Source: Pyruvatibacter sp. HU-CL02332
Lineage (GTDB): Bacteria > Pseudomonadota > Alphaproteobacteria > CGMCC-115125
Direction: 5' to 3'
NCBI RefSeq assembly: GCF_040362765.1
Contig: NZ_BAABWK010000001.1
Coordinates: 1,093,501 to 1,157,500 of the forward strand
Length of the DNA: 64,000 nt
This document shows, in pieces, positions 27,266 through 35,487 of the stretch (within the stretch, counting starts at the first letter, position 1; every line of letters starts with the position of its first letter). The position numbers and the translations under genes were made by a program. Below the pieces are notes generated by a model. It had not been told where the DNA came from. It was given only the letters and a program-made list of their open reading frames with translations, and ran no database searches.

Positions 27266-28552
27266 ATGGGTCATATGGACAGATTCAAGCAGCCTGCACT
27301 GATTGCATTGTCAATTTTGATGGCAATCGTCCTGCTGGAGATATTCTCGTTCATTGCCCTGAGCATAAGGGCCGCCTCAGGCCCCAAGGTTTCCATTTTT
27401 GAGGCCGCCGACACGCTCGTATCCCGCCATCCGTGGATTGCCGAGAGCCTTCCATATGGCCTCTATGACCCTGTGGTCACCCAGCGCTACCGGTTCGGGC
27501 AGGACCAGGGGACCATGGAGATCAACGCGTCAGGCTTTATCCACAACGGATCTGACGAGCCGCTACTGAACACTTTCCCGGAAAAACCAGATGGTGTGTT
27601 TCGCATCATGTTACTGGGCGGCAGCTCCATGGCAGGCAATGCTCTGCAAAGCGGCAACACACAGACCATCGCGGCTTACTTGGAACGCCAGCTCAACGCG
27701 TCAGGTGTTTCAGCAGAAACAGGGCTGACATTTCAGGTTCTGAACTGGGGGCATAGCGGCGCGTACTCATATACCGAGGCGGTCAGGTTTCTGTCAGACG
27801 GCATCCACGTTCACCCCGACATGATCATGATGCTGGATGGCTGGAACGATACTGTGCAGGCCAATCTTGAGCACCGTCGGATGGACGTGCCCCACGCCCT
27901 GCTAAATTGGGGTAATTTGCACTACCAGTTTTATGATCGGATGTTCGCCCTGAGATCATCCACAAGCGGTCCTGCTCTCTTCACCTACACGATGGGTGTC
28001 ATCAACTGGATGGGGCTGGGCGCGAATACCAGTGAGAAGCGCCCTGCCGCCTACGAAACAAACCCTGTCTACCCGCTTTCAAGCCACATCCTAAAAAGCG
28101 ATCCAACCATGGCGGGCGTCCTGGCCGGCAATTGGAAAATCGTGGCTGGCTGGGCGGCTGCCAGCGACGTTGGCTTTGCCGCCTATCTTCAGCCCTTTGC
28201 CGGTCATCTAAGGGATGCCGCGCCACAAGAGGAAACAACCGATCTTGAAGCGCGTTTCCGCCTTCTGGCGGATATCCACGGGCCGGACTGGCAGCAGGAC
28301 AACTACATGGCCACTATGACCGCAGCTTTTGACGCGTACCGCCAGGAACTCCGCCCACTGAACGACGCATTTCCCTCCCCGGATGTCCGGTTTGTGGATT
28401 TGACTGATTTCTTCTCGAATGTGGCTGAACGGGTCTATCTGGATCAGATCCACTACAACGAGCGCGGCAACGAAATGCTGGCCACGCGGTTTGCCGCAGA
28501 TGTCGAAAAATACCTGGCGCAACGTCGCCAGACATCATCTGAGACCAACTGA
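27266..28552 (+). CDS. Membrane-anchored SGNH-like protein G (GGS type)
   Basis: A 428-residue protein with an N-terminal membrane helix (residues about 9-33, with VLLEIFSFI). Blocks: LLGGSSMAGN (I), NWGHSGAYS (II), LDGWNDTV (III) and LDQIHYNERGNEM (V), all SGNH residues in place. It resembles protein D in layout. It is followed by 164 bases before the 2OG oxygenase gene. An alternative start 6 codons later (MDRFKQ) is possible. Confidence 0.75.
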   Translation: MGHMDRFKQPALIALSILMAIVLLEIFSFIALSIRAASGPKVSIFEAADTLVSRHPWIAESLPYGLYDPVVTQRYRFGQDQGTMEINASGFIHNGSDEPLLNTFPEKPDGVFRIMLLGGSSMAGNALQSGNTQTIAAYLERQLNASGVSAETGLTFQVLNWGHSGAYSYTEAVRFLSDGIHVHPDMIMMLDGWNDTVQANLEHRRMDVPHALLNWGNLHYQFYDRMFALRSSTSGPALFTYTMGVINWMGLGANTSEKRPAAYETNPVYPLSSHILKSDPTMAGVLAGNWKIVAGWAAASDVGFAAYLQPFAGHLRDAAPQEETTDLEARFRLLADIHGPDWQQDNYMATMTAAFDAYRQELRPLNDAFPSPDVRFVDLTDFFSNVAERVYLDQIHYNERGNEMLATRFAADVEKYLAQRRQTSSETN

Positions 28553-28716
28553 CGCGGTTACCTATGGCAAGCAGCAGCCAGACTGGGTATGACTCCCTCA
28601 CTCAATATCCTGTTCAGCCAAGCTGATCTGGATCATTCCCGCACTTGGCAGCTTCTGGCAGATACCAGACACAGTTTGCTACATGAGTTCGAGACCACGG
28701 GGGCTTTCGCTGGACT

Positions 28717-29538
28717 ATGGCACTTCAAACTTCCTTCATGTCGGAAGACGAACAGGACATTGCTTCTGAATTCCTTGAGCAGGGCTATGTCATCCGCCCT
28801 GTTGACGACAAGGCAGGCCTGGACGCCCTGCGTCTGGGTATCGTCGAAATCGCCTGCGAGCATCTGGGTATCGACGTCCCCAATGACATCGACCACTTCC
28901 TGAACAATTTTCAGGACCACGTCTCGATCGAAAATCTTAACGATCTGCGCCTCAACACCTACCGCAAGATGAATGCGAAAGAGTGGTTCCGGCCCACCTA
29001 CTACGCTGCGGGCAAATCCAAGCTGGCAGCATTGGTCGGCAATGAGCTGGCCATGCAGAACCGGGTGAACCTCTCGATTCAGCTTCCTGATGACGACAGT
29101 TCGCTGCTGCCCATTCATGCGGACTCCTTCGGCGGCGAGACGCCCTATCAGGTCGTACAGTGGCTACCGCTTGTGGATTGCTACAAGACCAAGACCATGT
29201 TCATCCTGCCGCGCCCGGTAACGGAGCGCGTCTATGCTGATTTCAAGAAGTACGAAGGCCAGGGCCTGGATGCTTTGTATGAAGACGTAAAAGACGAACT
29301 CGTCTGGCTCGATGTGCCCTATGGCAGTGTTCTGATCTTTTCGCCCAACAATTTGCACGGCGGCGTCATCAACGTGGAACGTGAAACCCGCTGGTCCATG
29401 AACTGCCGCTTCACCGGTCTGTTCACGCCCTATCGGGGCGCTGAGAAGAAGCTTGGCTCTTACTACCTGCCCATCACCACACGCGCTGTGACCAAGACGG
29501 GCATGCAGTACCGTGAGCCATCAGGCTTTCAGGAATAG
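28717..29538 (+). CDS. Sporadic carbohydrate cluster 2OG-Fe(II) oxygenase
   Basis: A 273-residue protein. The likely iron ligands are H and D in PIHADSF and a distal His in NNLHGGVIN, followed by an Arg-containing strand (RETRWSMNCRF) that would bind 2-oxoglutarate. I recognise it as the oxygenase that accompanies the LIC12192-type protein in sporadically distributed carbohydrate clusters, and that partner is indeed the next gene, 23 bases on. It should hydroxylate or oxidise a sugar intermediate; the substrate is unknown. A start at 28738 (MSEDEQ) is an alternative. Confidence 0.82.
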   Translation: MALQTSFMSEDEQDIASEFLEQGYVIRPVDDKAGLDALRLGIVEIACEHLGIDVPNDIDHFLNNFQDHVSIENLNDLRLNTYRKMNAKEWFRPTYYAAGKSKLAALVGNELAMQNRVNLSIQLPDDDSSLLPIHADSFGGETPYQVVQWLPLVDCYKTKTMFILPRPVTERVYADFKKYEGQGLDALYEDVKDELVWLDVPYGSVLIFSPNNLHGGVINVERETRWSMNCRFTGLFTPYRGAEKKLGSYYLPITTRAVTKTGMQYREPSGFQE

Positions 29539-29561
29539 GAACGAGGAAGAGGGACACTCAC

Positions 29562-29984
29562 ATGACCAATCGCCATGGCTATCGCGGCTACGTCACCAAT
29601 CGCTCCTTTGGCGGCCTGCAAATGCCGGTGCCCGTCCAGGCCCTCGTCATGCGCGACTACTGCCAGCGCAACGGCCTGACCTACAAGCTGCACATCAACG
29701 AAAACATCTTCCCGCACTCCTACATCGTGCTGGAAGGCCTGCCGGACGAACTCAACATCTATGAGGGCATTCTGGCGACATCGATGTTCATGATGCCCGC
29801 CCGCGCCGAGCGTCGTCGCCGCATTTATGAGCGCATCCTGGAAGCGGAAGGCTCCCTGCACTTTGTACTGGAGGATCTGGTCATCAGAACCGAGGCAGAT
29901 ATTGAGCCGGTTGAAGAAATCCTGATGGTGACCCAGTTGCTCGGGGAATCCCCATCACCTGACCAGGCTGGTGCTGCCGCTTGA
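29562..29984 (+). CDS. Sporadic carbohydrate cluster protein, LIC12192 family
   Basis: A 140-residue protein with the family look: YRGYVTNRSFGGLQMPVPVQ at the N-terminus and a HINENIFPHSY stretch. The function of this family is unknown; it is known for its patchy occurrence with a 2OG-Fe(II) oxygenase and sugar genes, as here. The gene runs into the next by a TTGA overlap, so all three genes from 28717 are likely translated together. Confidence 0.82.
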   Translation: MTNRHGYRGYVTNRSFGGLQMPVPVQALVMRDYCQRNGLTYKLHINENIFPHSYIVLEGLPDELNIYEGILATSMFMMPARAERRRRIYERILEAEGSLHFVLEDLVIRTEADIEPVEEILMVTQLLGESPSPDQAGAAA

Positions 29985-30865
29985 GGGTCGCAGTCACCGG
30001 CGCGGGCGGCTTCGCCGGCAGCCATATAGCCAGGCATCTGAAGTCAGCAGGCATGGATGTAACTGCGGTCATCCGCAGTGTGCATCCCGATACGCTGGCT
30101 TCGCTGCCCCATGTCGATGTGCAGCAGGCAGACCTGACATCCGGAATCAGTTTCTCAGCACCCATCAATGCCCTCGTGCATTGCGCCGCTGAGATACCCG
30201 CCCGCTGCCCGGACCCCAATCAGCTATATGCCGCAAACGTCGATGCTACCCGCAACGTGCTTTCAGCGGCACTTGATGCGGGTGCGACACACATCATCTT
30301 TTGCTCATCCATGTCTGCCTTCGGCACCATCACCGCAGACCTGGTCACCCCCCAGACCCCCGTCTCAGATCCCGACAGCTACGGCCGCTCCAAGCTCGCC
30401 GGTGAAACAATGCTTGATGAGATGGTGGCCGCAAGGCCCGAGATTGGATCTGTGTCCCTGAGGTTGCCAGGCATCGTTGGCCCCGGATCTCATGACAATT
30501 TCCTGTCAGCTGCTGCGGGCCGCATGCTCGCTGGCGACCAGATTAACGCCCGAAATCCCGATGCGCCCTTCAACAACATCCTGCCGGTCGCAAGCCTCGC
30601 GAGATTTGTGGAACATCTGATCACACACACCCTGCTAGGCCACACAAGGTTAACGCTCGCGGCCCAGAACCCCGCCCCCATTCGCCAAATTTTGGCGGAA
30701 ATACAGGCCGGAGCAGGTACACACGTGCCTGTGGCGTTCGGCTCAGGTGGCCACTCTTTTCTGGTGTCGTCCAAAGACGCCTGCAAATTTGGCTATCAAC
30801 CGCCCGATGCCTGTCAGGCTGCTCGTCAATTCGGGCAGGATTGCAGGGATTTCAAAGACTTATAA
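29981..30865 (+). CDS. NAD-dependent epimerase/dehydratase, TTG start
   Basis: A 294-residue extended SDR. The Gly-rich loop GAGGFAGSHIA lies at residues 7-17 and the catalytic tyrosine-lysine is in DSYGRSKLAGE, with the preceding serine in FCSSMSAFG. The start is TTG at 29981, overlapping the previous stop, since the protein must begin just before VAVTGAGG. It should act on a nucleotide-sugar keto or hydroxyl group, perhaps on the product of the oxygenase upstream. It is not close to the two paralogous SDRs at 4562 and 36792. Confidence 0.82.
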   Translation: MRVAVTGAGGFAGSHIARHLKSAGMDVTAVIRSVHPDTLASLPHVDVQQADLTSGISFSAPINALVHCAAEIPARCPDPNQLYAANVDATRNVLSAALDAGATHIIFCSSMSAFGTITADLVTPQTPVSDPDSYGRSKLAGETMLDEMVAARPEIGSVSLRLPGIVGPGSHDNFLSAAAGRMLAGDQINARNPDAPFNNILPVASLARFVEHLITHTLLGHTRLTLAAQNPAPIRQILAEIQAGAGTHVPVAFGSGGHSFLVSSKDACKFGYQPPDACQAARQFGQDCRDFKDL

Positions 30866-30934
30866 ATCCAGATGCGAATTGCATTGTGGGCCGCCAATAT
30901 GCTACTGACCCGCAGATCAATGAGGGGTTAGCGC

Positions 30935-31378
30935 GTGGCTTCCAAGAACAACTCTCACGAGGATTATTCCCGTGAGGATGACGTACAGGTCGGCTCAGAA
31001 CGCAGCTTCGGCTTTGTGTTTGCAGCCGTGTTCGGCATCATTGCCGTTATCAAGGTGGTTTTCGGCGCCGGAATGACCAATTGGACCATTTTCTGGTTCA
31101 GCGGCTCCGGTGTATTTCTCGCAGTCGCCCTTATCATTCCACGAATTCTGCGCCCCTTGAACGTCGTCTGGTTCAAGTTTGGCCTGCTGCTGAATTCGAT
31201 TGTCAGCCCAATCGTCATGGGGCTCCTGTTCTTCGTAACAGTGACGCCCATCGGTTTGCTGATGCGCCTGTTCGGCAAGCGCCCCTTGAACCTGAAATTC
31301 GAGCCAGAAGCCGAGAGCTACTGGATTCACCGTACACCGCCAGGCCCTGAGGCCGGCTCCTTCAAAAACCAGTTCTGA
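30935..31378 (+). CDS. SxtJ-like membrane protein
   Basis: A 147-residue protein with a polar N-terminus and three or more hydrophobic segments (FVFAAVFGIIAVIKVVF, WFSGSGVFLAVALIIP, and a PIVMGLLFFVTVTP stretch), ending in a PLNLKFEPEAESYW segment. This matches the SxtJ family, which sits beside the O-carbamoyltransferase SxtI and the small SxtK in saxitoxin clusters. Function unknown; the fixed company suggests it helps carbamoylation at the membrane. GTG start preceded by GAGGGG. Confidence 0.82.
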   Translation: MASKNNSHEDYSREDDVQVGSERSFGFVFAAVFGIIAVIKVVFGAGMTNWTIFWFSGSGVFLAVALIIPRILRPLNVVWFKFGLLLNSIVSPIVMGLLFFVTVTPIGLLMRLFGKRPLNLKFEPEAESYWIHRTPPGPEAGSFKNQF

Positions 31379-31388
31379 GTGAGATCCA

Positions 31389-31538
31389 ATGTCGTTTCTG
31401 CGTGAAATCTGGGCGTTCCTGATGGCCCGGCGTAAGTTCTGGCTGATCCCGATCTTCGTCATGATGGTGATTTTCGGTGGTCTTGTGGTGCTGTCGAAGG
31501 GCTCCGCCGTGGCGCCGTTCATCTACACCATTTTCTAG
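31389..31538 (+). CDS. DUF5989 (SxtK-like) small membrane protein, copy 2
   Basis: A 49-residue ORF, 10 bases after the SxtJ-like gene and 21 before the carbamoyltransferase. It reads MSFLREIWAFLMARRKFW, then a hydrophobic helix (PIFVMMVIFGGLVVL) and the end KGSAVAPFIYTIF. It is a close copy of the peptide at 10020-10172. The order SxtJ-DUF5989-carbamoyltransferase equals sxtJ-sxtK-sxtI. The single helix suggests a membrane adaptor; there is no known activity. Confidence 0.9.
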   Translation: MSFLREIWAFLMARRKFWLIPIFVMMVIFGGLVVLSKGSAVAPFIYTIF

Positions 31539-31559
31539 GCAGCGCTGGACATATCACCG

Positions 31560-33398
31560 ATGAAGATTCTGGGCCTTTCCGCCTTCTATCACGACTCCGC
31601 CGCCGCCTTGCTGGTGGACGACCGCATCGTTGCGGCCGCCCAGGAAGAACGCTTTACGCGCAAGAAGCATGACTCGGCCTTTCCGACGCACTCGATCAAT
31701 TACTGCCTTGAAGAGGCAGGCCTGACGATCGACGACATTGACCATGTGGCCTTTTACGATAAGCCGTTCCTGAAGTTTGAACGGCTGCTGGAAACATACG
31801 TGGCCTTTGCGCCGCGCGGCTTCCGCTCATTCCGCATGGCAATCCCGGTCTGGCTACGTGAGAAGCTCTTCCAAAAGGACCTTCTGGGCACTGAGCTCAA
31901 GGAAATGGCCAATAACGGCTTCGATCCGGCTGAACAGCTGCTGTTCTCCGAACACCATCTCAGCCACGCGGCCAGCGCGTTCTACCCTTCCCCCTTTGAG
32001 GAAGCGATCGTCCTGACGATGGATGGTGTAGGCGAGTGGGCAACCACTTCCGTGGCGCACGGCAAAGGCAACAAGCTTGAAGTCTTGCGGGAAATCCACT
32101 TCCCCCATTCCATCGGCCTGCTCTATTCAGCTGCGACCTACTACACGGGCTTCAAGGTCAACTCTGGCGAATACAAGGTCATGGGCCTGGCGCCTTACGG
32201 TGAGCCGCGCTTCAAAGACCTGATGATGGAGCACCTGATCGACGTGAAGGAAGATGGTTCCTTCCGCCTTGACCAATCCTATTTCGACTATTGCACCGGC
32301 CTCACGATGACCAATGACAAGTTTGCCAAACTGTTTGGCGAACCCGTCCGTGACGCTGATGAGCCTTTGACCCAGTTCCACATGGACATTGCCGCCTCTG
32401 TGCAGGCTGTGACCGAGGAGATTGTTCTGCGTCTGGCACGCAGTCTGCGCAAGGAATTTGGCATTCCAAATCTTTGCCTGGCCGGCGGCGTGGCTCTCAA
32501 CTGCGTGGCAAACGGCAAGGTCGTCCTTGCAGACATATTTGACCGTGTATGGATTCAGCCTGCAGCCGGCGATGCTGGCGGCGCCGTTGGTGCTGCACTG
32601 GCAACCCGCTACCTGAACTTCGGCGAAGAACGCACAGTGCCAAATGGCCTTGATGCCATGGCTGGCTCATACCTTGGTCCGGAATACTCTCAGGAAGAAA
32701 TCGAAAAGCAGCTGACCGAAGCTGGTGGCGTGTTCACCACGCTGTCTGACGACGACCTGTATGATCAAACGGCAAAGGCCCTCGCAGACGAAAAAGCCAT
32801 CGGCTGGATGCAGGGCCGCATGGAATTTGGTCCTCGCGCCCTGGGCAACCGCTCTATCATTGGCGATCCACGCAGCCCGGCGATGCAGAAGACGCTGAAC
32901 CTACGCGTGAAATACCGCGAGTCCTTCCGCCCCTTCGCTCCATCGGTTCTGCGCGAAGACGTTGGTGATTGGTTCGAGCTTGATGACGATTCGCCCTACA
33001 TGCTGCTGGTTGCGGGCGTCAAAGAGTCTCGTCGCAAGGCAATGACTGCAGAAGAAGAGAACCTCTTCGGCATCGAAAAGCTCAATGTGCCGCGATCAGA
33101 CCTACCGGCCATTACCCATGTGGACTACTCTGCGCGTATCCAGACCGTCCACAAGGAAAGCAATCCGCGCTACCACGCGTTGATTTCCGAGTTCAAGAAA
33201 CAGACGGGTTGCCCGGTTGTGGTCAACACCAGCTTCAATGTGCGCGGTGAGCCTATCGTCAACACCCCACATGACGCCTTCCGTTGCTTCATGGGGTCAG
33301 ACATTGAAGTTCTGGTCATTGGCAACGCCTTCCTGCGCAAGGAAGATCAGGACCCTGCCCTGGCACTGGACTACAAGAACGCCTTCGAACTCGACTAG
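31560..33398 (+). CDS. O-carbamoyltransferase (NodU/TobZ/SxtI family)
   Basis: A 612-residue enzyme, normal family length. The N-terminal half has the Kae1-like fold with GLSAFYHDSAAALL and the metal-binding EHHLSHAASAF; CLAGGVALNCVANGK follows; the C-terminal domain contains MEFGPRALGNRSI and a VVNTSFNVRGEPIV segment. The family converts carbamoyl phosphate and ATP to carbamoyl-AMP and transfers carbamoyl to a hydroxyl. The target here is probably a sugar of the exported glycan. It is the last gene of the SxtJ-K-I-like module. Confidence 0.93.
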   Translation: MKILGLSAFYHDSAAALLVDDRIVAAAQEERFTRKKHDSAFPTHSINYCLEEAGLTIDDIDHVAFYDKPFLKFERLLETYVAFAPRGFRSFRMAIPVWLREKLFQKDLLGTELKEMANNGFDPAEQLLFSEHHLSHAASAFYPSPFEEAIVLTMDGVGEWATTSVAHGKGNKLEVLREIHFPHSIGLLYSAATYYTGFKVNSGEYKVMGLAPYGEPRFKDLMMEHLIDVKEDGSFRLDQSYFDYCTGLTMTNDKFAKLFGEPVRDADEPLTQFHMDIAASVQAVTEEIVLRLARSLRKEFGIPNLCLAGGVALNCVANGKVVLADIFDRVWIQPAAGDAGGAVGAALATRYLNFGEERTVPNGLDAMAGSYLGPEYSQEEIEKQLTEAGGVFTTLSDDDLYDQTAKALADEKAIGWMQGRMEFGPRALGNRSIIGDPRSPAMQKTLNLRVKYRESFRPFAPSVLREDVGDWFELDDDSPYMLLVAGVKESRRKAMTAEEENLFGIEKLNVPRSDLPAITHVDYSARIQTVHKESNPRYHALISEFKKQTGCPVVVNTSFNVRGEPIVNTPHDAFRCFMGSDIEVLVIGNAFLRKEDQDPALALDYKNAFELD

Positions 33399-33463
33399 AA
33401 GGCCACAGGCCTGACTGCTGGCTCAAACGAGCTGCGTGCAACAAATCAAGATGTCAGATCCGT

Positions 33464-34660
33464 ATGTCGGACAATGACTATCCATCGCTAACCGCCCGCC
33501 TTGTGGATGCTGTCCGCAAGGGCAGGGAACGCGGATTGGGATGGGCAGTCACTCGCATGCGTGAGGAACTGGTCACGCCAACCTCAACGCCCGGCAGCGC
33601 TCTGCGCAACCTTCTGGCCGCCATTGAGCGGGGCATCCGCGCGCGAACACCTGACGCGGCATCGCAAAACACCCTGCACTACTTCTACGATCTCGAAATC
33701 GCACCCATCACCTACGACTTCGCGTCCTATCTTGCCTTGGCTGAAATGGAGCGGCGCAAACGCGGCCTGAACAAACTGCACATCGTCATAGTGCCGGGCC
33801 GGCGTCTGGAAAGAGAATTCGACGACTACCAGCACATCGTGACGCCGCAAATGCGGCAGGCCAGAATCATGGACATGCTGGCCCCGCTGGCAAAACTCCT
33901 GCCTTCCTGTATCGACCTAACCATCTGTGCATCCAAGTCTGAAGCCGCAAGCCTGCGCTTCGCGTCTGCAGCACACATCTGGCCTAACGGGTATTCCCCA
34001 ACATTCCCCGTGTCACCTCACCACCGCCTCGTGCGCGACCGGGCACGCCAGGGCGAGGCCGTGTTTCCTGTTTTCACAGCGCCCCGTGAAGCGATGGAAA
34101 CCGTACAACAGACATTGGCGCCACAACTTGAAGGGGCGCTGCCTGTCGTCATCACACTACGTGAATATGGATACAATCCCGCCCGCAACAGCAACATCGA
34201 AGCCTGGGGCGCATTTGCCCGCGGTCTTGATAAAACGCAGCACCGCGCAGTCTTCATCCGCGACACACAAACTGCCTCGGATCCGATCCCTCAAGCCCTC
34301 GATGGGCAGATCATCTACACCCCGGCAAGTTATGACCCGGTCCTCAGAATGGCGGCCTACGAGCTCGCCTACATGAACCTCGCTGTGATGCATGGCCCAA
34401 TGGAGCTGTGCTGGTACAATCAGGCCTGCACATATGGCCTGTTTCTGGAGGCAGGAACGGCCCCACAAAACACCGAAGAAGCCATGATCAATCAAGGCTT
34501 TAACCTTCATGGCGACTTGCCGTTTGCGACGGCCCGTCAACACTGGTATTGGCAGGGCGATACGCACGACACGATTGCTCATGCCTTTGATGACATGGTC
34601 ACTCGCATAGAGAAAAATCCCCCGGAAACCGAAATGCAGGCCGGACACAAACATGACTAA
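33464..34660 (+). CDS. Uncharacterised protein, possible GT-B glycosyltransferase
   Basis: A 398-residue protein not assigned to a family. The layout suggests two Rossmann-like halves: LHIVIVPGRR near residue 105 and ALPVVITLREYGYNP and AVFIRDTQTA in the second half, then a helix-rich MAAYELAYMNLAVMHGP segment of the kind that binds a nucleotide sugar. The stop overlaps the exporter permease start (ATG at 34653), so it is tied to the export operon. A chain-building or terminal glycosyltransferase is a fair guess, not shown. Confidence 0.5.
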   Translation: MSDNDYPSLTARLVDAVRKGRERGLGWAVTRMREELVTPTSTPGSALRNLLAAIERGIRARTPDAASQNTLHYFYDLEIAPITYDFASYLALAEMERRKRGLNKLHIVIVPGRRLEREFDDYQHIVTPQMRQARIMDMLAPLAKLLPSCIDLTICASKSEAASLRFASAAHIWPNGYSPTFPVSPHHRLVRDRARQGEAVFPVFTAPREAMETVQQTLAPQLEGALPVVITLREYGYNPARNSNIEAWGAFARGLDKTQHRAVFIRDTQTASDPIPQALDGQIIYTPASYDPVLRMAAYELAYMNLAVMHGPMELCWYNQACTYGLFLEAGTAPQNTEEAMINQGFNLHGDLPFATARQHWYWQGDTHDTIAHAFDDMVTRIEKNPPETEMQAGHKHD

Positions 34661-35483
34661 TGCCAGCCAAGTGGTCGGTCAGGATAATAGAAGCCCCTTG
34701 CGTAAAGCGGTGGACGACATCGCAGACGGATTGCGCGAATGGCGCGTCTGGCACTTGCTGGGCCTGAACGAAATCAAGCACCGCTATCGGCGGTCAACAA
34801 TCGGACCATTCTGGTTGACGCTTTCAATGGGGGTCCAGGCGGCCGTCATGGGCATTCTGTTCGCCTACCTTTTCCAGTCTCCGATTGACCGCTTTCTGCC
34901 TTTCCTCACCATGAGCCTGGTGCTCTGGGGCTTTCTGAATGCCACCATCATGGATGGGTCAAGCACATTCATATCTTCTGCCAGTTTCATCCTGCAGTCG
35001 CGGCGACCACTGAGCATCTATGTATTTCAGAACCTGTGGAAGAACATCATCATCTTCTTCCATCTGATCGTGATCTTCTTCATCGTGGCCGCGATCTACG
35101 GCATGTATCCGGGATGGCATTATCTCGTCGGCCTACTGGGACTATTGCTGTTCTGGGTCAACCTGGCCTGGGCCTCGTTTGCAGCAGCAATCCTCGCAGC
35201 GCGTTTTCGCGATGTTCAGATGATCATCCAGAATGCGTTTACCGTTCTATTTTGGGCGACTCCAATCCTTTATGCGCCCGAACAGCTCGGCGGCGGCCGC
35301 GCGACCCAGATAGTACAGTTGAACCCGCTCTATCACGTGATTGAAGTAGTGCGAGCACCAATGTTGGAGAACATGCCCAGCGCAATGAACTGGTACGTCG
35401 CCGGTGGCACCGCGATTGCCGGATGCATCTTCACGCTCTTCTTGTATGCACGTACCCGTGCACGCATCCCTTATTGGATTTGA
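34653..35483 (+). CDS. wzm: ABC-2 type polysaccharide export permease
   Basis: A 276-residue integral membrane protein. Near the N-terminus it has the amphipathic LLGLNEIKHRYRRSTIGPFWLTL segment typical of Wzm/KpsM permeases, in which the interface helix precedes TM1, and then about six hydrophobic segments. Family role: with the ATPase encoded next it moves a complete lipid-linked polysaccharide across the cytoplasmic membrane. It overlaps the previous gene by 8 bases and leads into the ATPase gene after 4 bases. Confidence 0.92.
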   Translation: MTNASQVVGQDNRSPLRKAVDDIADGLREWRVWHLLGLNEIKHRYRRSTIGPFWLTLSMGVQAAVMGILFAYLFQSPIDRFLPFLTMSLVLWGFLNATIMDGSSTFISSASFILQSRRPLSIYVFQNLWKNIIIFFHLIVIFFIVAAIYGMYPGWHYLVGLLGLLLFWVNLAWASFAAAILAARFRDVQMIIQNAFTVLFWATPILYAPEQLGGGRATQIVQLNPLYHVIEVVRAPMLENMPSAMNWYVAGGTAIAGCIFTLFLYARTRARIPYWI

Positions 35484-35487
35484 AATT

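Noticed and set aside
28589-28903. Plus-strand frame upstream of and overlapping the 2OG oxygenase
   Set aside because: The part outside the oxygenase is short with no motif, and the rest is a shifted frame of the oxygenase gene.
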